A stretch of DNA of 64,000 bases, taken from NCBI GenBank assembly GCA_003598175.1, contig QZKN01000096.1, positions 1-64,000 of the forward strand, written 5' to 3'. Numbering within the stretch: position 1 is the stretch's first letter; each line of letters opens with the position of its first letter. The position numbers and the translations under genes are program-made. This DNA comes from Candidatus Omnitrophota bacterium. Lineage in GTDB: Bacteria; Hinthialibacterota; Hinthialibacteria; Hinthialibacterales; Hinthialibacteraceae. The notes under the pieces were generated by a model. That model was not told the origin of the DNA, ran no database searches, and saw nothing but the letters and a program-made list of their open reading frames with translations. Below, in pieces: positions 62,401-64,000 of this stretch.

Positions 62401-63988
62401 TCCCGGCGTCACCCTTATTTCGCCGCCGCCGCATCACGACATTTATTCGATCGAAGATTTGGCGCAGTTGATTTATGACCTGAAAAATTCCAATCCGCGC
62501 GCCCGCATTTCCGTCAAATTGGTCTCCGAGATCGGCGTCGGCACCGTCGCCGCCGGCGTTTCCAAAGGCCATGCCGATCACGTGCTCATTAGCGGCCACG
62601 ACGGCGGCACCGGCGCGTCTCCGCTTTCCTCCATCAAACACGCGGGCTTGCCGTGGGAACTTGGTTTGTCCGAAGCGCAGCAAATTTTAGTCGCCAACGA
62701 TCTGCGGGGACGCATCGTGGTCCAAACGGACGGACAAATCAAAACCGGTCGCGACGTCGCCATCGCCGCGTTGCTGGGCGCGGAGGAAATGGGCTTCGCC
62801 ACCGCTCCGCTGATCGCGTCCGGCTGCATCATGATGCGCAAATGCCACCTCAACACCTGCCCGGTCGGCGTCGCCACGCAGGATCCGGTCCTGCGTAAAA
62901 AATTCAACGGCGCGCCCGAATACGTCATCAATTATTTCTTTTTCGTGGCGGAAGAGGTGCGTGAAATCATGGCCCGGTTGGGGATCCGAAAAATGGAAGA
63001 CATGATCGGCCGCGTCGAATTATTGAAACCCAAAGACAACATCGATCATTGGAAAGCCAAATATCTCAATTTGTCGGCCATCCTGTTCAAACCCGATGTT
63101 CCTCACGCCATTCGCTGTATGAAAAAACAGGATCATGGATTGGAACATGCGTTGGACAATCCGCTCGTCGAGTTGGCGAAAGATGCGATTGCGCAGCAAA
63201 AGCCCGTCGAAATCCGGTTGCCGATCCGCAACGTTCATCGTACCGTCGGCACGATCCTGAGTCAGGAGATCGCGCGCAAATATGGGCTGAAAGGACTGCC
63301 GGATGATACGATTCGCATTCATTTCACCGGCTCCGCCGGCCAAAGCCTCGCCGCGTTTCTTGCCAACGGTATTTCCATCACCGTCGAGGGAGACGCGAAC
63401 GATTATACCGGCAAAGGGATGTCCGGCGGCCGCGTCGTTATCTATCCTCCTAAAAATTCCAGCTTCGCGGCGGAAGAGAACATCCTGATTGGAAACGTCG
63501 CCCTTTACGGCGCGACTGCGGGCGAGTGTTATTTCCGCGGCGTTGCCGGGGAACGTTTTTGCGTTCGCAACAGCGGCGCGACTGCCGTGGTCGAAGGCGT
63601 GGGCGATCACGGCTGTGAATATATGACCGGCGGCCGCGTCGTTATTCTGGGCGCTACCGGCCGCAACTTCGCGGCGGGGATGAGCGGCGGCATCGCCTAT
63701 GTTTACGATCAGGATAACACATTCGAGCAACGCTGCAATCCTGGCATGGTGGGTTTGGAGTCGCTCAGTGAACCGGACGATATCATAGAATTACGTGACA
63801 TGATTCAGCGGCATTTTATTTACACTGAGAGCGCCGTGGCCGAGAAAATCCTGCAAAATTGGGATGAATGCCTGACAAAATTCGTCAAGGTCATACCGCA
63901 GGAATATCGCCGCGTGCTCGAAGAACGATTGGCGCGAGCGCGTCAGGAAGAAGACATGGAATTGCAAGAGGTCAGCAGTCATGGGTAA
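59429..63988 (+). CDS. gltB: Glutamate synthase large subunit
   Basis: GltB converts 2-oxoglutarate and glutamine to two glutamates, in ammonia assimilation. The 1519-residue protein begins with a short propeptide and the catalytic Cys22 in [11 protein letters not shown]. Domains follow in the usual order: amidotransferase (about 22-430), central domain (about 480-790), FMN-binding synthase domain (about 850-1220) and a C-terminal beta-helix (about 1270-1480). The iron-sulfur cysteines are Cys1133, Cys1139 and Cys1144 in [15 protein letters not shown]. It matches the NADPH-type large subunit in length. The stop overlaps the start of the small subunit gene by eight bases. Regulation is not visible. 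Confidence 0.97.
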   Translation: MTNGRLPKQFGLYDPAMEHDNCGVGFVANIKGIQSHDIIEKGLTVLLNLTHRGACGCDPDTGDGAGLLIQIPDEFFRRRCASLDFDLPRRGEYGVGMVFLPTDPKQKEWCCNVLEQTIIEEGQNVLGWRDVPTDDAAIGFIARDVKPDIRQIFIAQGVGIEDSSHFERKLYIIRKVVEKKAREQMDDAGYFYIPSLSCKTIVYKGLLIAHQIKKFYPDLRDPTMKSALALVHQRYSTNTFPTWDLAHPFRYLAHNGEINTLRGNVNWMHARESLFASHLFGDDIKKICPVNDPGASDSANLDKALELLIMGGRSLHHAMLMLIPEAWSGHESMSREKKDFYEYHSCLMEPWDGPASVAFTDGVSIGAVLDRNGLRPSRYVVTHDDFVVMASEVGVLDIAPENVKVKGRLQPGRMFLIDTDQGRIIGDEELKHSLAARKPYGQWLNENRILLEDLPQPPEKNGPVVETTPLLQRQQVFGYTEEDVKILLTPMISSGQEPVGSMGNDAPLAVLSNRPQLLYNYFKQLFAQVTNPPIDSIREELVMSLESTIGSEQNLFEETPLQCHMLKLPHPILDNDELEKLRSVSIGKLKTVTLKTLFRAAEGEEGLRNALEELCGKSSEAIENGINIIILSDRGVDREWAPIPALLANAAVHHHLIREGTRTRVGLIVESGEPREVMHFALLIGFGASAVNPYLAFETAEQLVREGKASNEVDAHKAKTNFIKAIKKGLLKVFSKMGISTVQSYQGAQIFEAVGLGPDLIEKYFTGAHSRIGGIELDIVAKESLLRHEYAFPQPPTVHPDLDAGGNYQWRRSGEYHMINPDSVAKLQHATRIKSYQTFKEFTRIINDDNRRRATIRSLLDFRFAPEPIPLEEVEPASAIVKRFVTGAMSFGSLSKEAHENLAIAMNRIGGRSNSGEGGEDPARYSSLPGGDSRRSAIKQVASGRFGVTIEYLVNADELQIKMAQGAKPGEGGQLPGFKVDEVIARVRHSTPGVTLISPPPHHDIYSIEDLAQLIYDLKNSNPRARISVKLVSEIGVGTVAAGVSKGHADHVLISGHDGGTGASPLSSIKHAGLPWELGLSEAQQILVANDLRGRIVVQTDGQIKTGRDVAIAALLGAEEMGFATAPLIASGCIMMRKCHLNTCPVGVATQDPVLRKKFNGAPEYVINYFFFVAEEVREIMARLGIRKMEDMIGRVELLKPKDNIDHWKAKYLNLSAILFKPDVPHAIRCMKKQDHGLEHALDNPLVELAKDAIAQQKPVEIRLPIRNVHRTVGTILSQEIARKYGLKGLPDDTIRIHFTGSAGQSLAAFLANGISITVEGDANDYTGKGMSGGRVVIYPPKNSSFAAEENILIGNVALYGATAGECYFRGVAGERFCVRNSGATAVVEGVGDHGCEYMTGGRVVILGATGRNFAAGMSGGIAYVYDQDNTFEQRCNPGMVGLESLSEPDDIIELRDMIQRHFIYTESAVAEKILQNWDECLTKFVKVIPQEYRRVLEERLARARQEEDMELQEVSSHG

Positions 63989-64000
63989 GGTTACAGGTTT
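63981..64000 (+). CDS. gltD: Glutamate synthase small subunit, 3' partial (first seven codons)
   Basis: The sequence from ATG 63981 begins MGKVTGF, the usual start of the FAD-containing small subunit GltD, and overlaps the gltB stop by eight bases. Only seven codons are inside the window. Together with gltB it forms the usual two-subunit enzyme. Confidence 0.8.

Noticed and set aside
61319-62683. Long open frame antisense to gltB
   Set aside because: Same reason: composition shadow of gltB, no homology signals and no start signal.
1-64000. CRISPR array, prophage or transposase genes
   Set aside because: No regularly spaced repeats, phage structural genes or DDE/serine/tyrosine transposase motifs were seen.

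Overview
This 64-kb window looks like a contiguous piece of chromosome from an uncultured, diderm-type bacterium of moderate GC content. Lipoprotein signal peptides, Tat-like leaders (NRRSFL) on a sulfatase and an aldo/keto reductase, a PliI-type lysozyme inhibitor, DUF1080 and DUF6807 proteins, TPR-sulfatases and orphan type IV pseudopilin-like proteins together suggest a lineage near the Planctomycetes/PVC bacteria or phyla such as Hydrogenedentota, Sumerlaeota, Omnitrophota or Hinthialibacterota. There is no rRNA or tRNA here, so this placement is inference. Genes are tightly packed, with several convergent gene pairs overlapping or abutting.

Layout: 0-3 kb, a DUF6807 gene cut by the window edge, a secreted protein of the group often labelled asparagine synthetase B, and a Yip1-like membrane protein. 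3-7 kb, rarA and birA, a block of structured repeats, and sppA. 7-18.5 kb, a WecA/TagO-type transferase, an EF-hand-like membrane-anchored protein, DUF1015, a class A penicillin-binding protein, a pabB-pabC fusion, a methyltransferase, a standalone coaB, and an HTH-EIIA fusion regulator. 19-27.7 kb, an ECF sigma factor, its ZAS-type anti-sigma partner, a secreted protein, an ABC-2 exporter pair, another secreted protein, an M50 protease with CBS domains and an aldo/keto reductase. 27.9-28.5 kb, a BrnT/BrnA-type toxin-antitoxin locus whose toxin has an in-frame stop. 28.5-36 kb, a Tat-type sulfatase, a PliI-like lipoprotein, a transglutaminase-like protein, a TPR-sulfatase lipoprotein, DUF433, DUF1080 and a nucleotidyltransferase-like protein.

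36-39.3 kb, two pseudopilin-like genes flank a GNAT acetyltransferase that is split by a one-base frameshift at an A6 run, followed by a DegT-type aminotransferase. 40.5-43.2 kb, a three-gene group (TauE/SafE permease, TIGR02186 protein, cytidylate-kinase-like/BON protein) that may form a sulfur-anion export module. 43.4-47.8 kb, a Zn-ribbon protein, CarD, and the tig-clpP-clpX protein quality-control operon. 48-52.3 kb, a glycosyltransferase, a SAM hydrolase, a soluble histidine kinase and a secreted protein. 52.7-55.2 kb, gyrA. 55.7-59 kb, small proteins, a possible structured RNA with a strong terminator, an aldo/keto reductase, a HAD phosphatase and a MazG-like pyrophosphatase. 59.4 kb to the end, gltB and the first codons of gltD.

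No CRISPR array, prophage, transposase gene or tRNA is visible. The most notable non-coding feature is a set of GC-rich palindromic repeats (5.46-5.62 kb, 18.60 kb, 56.6 kb, 58.94 kb) that resemble REP-like or mobile intergenic elements. The best candidates for follow-up are these repeats, the frameshifted acetyltransferase between the pilins, the interrupted BrnT toxin, the TauE/TIGR02186/kinase-BON module and the HTH-EIIA fusion.
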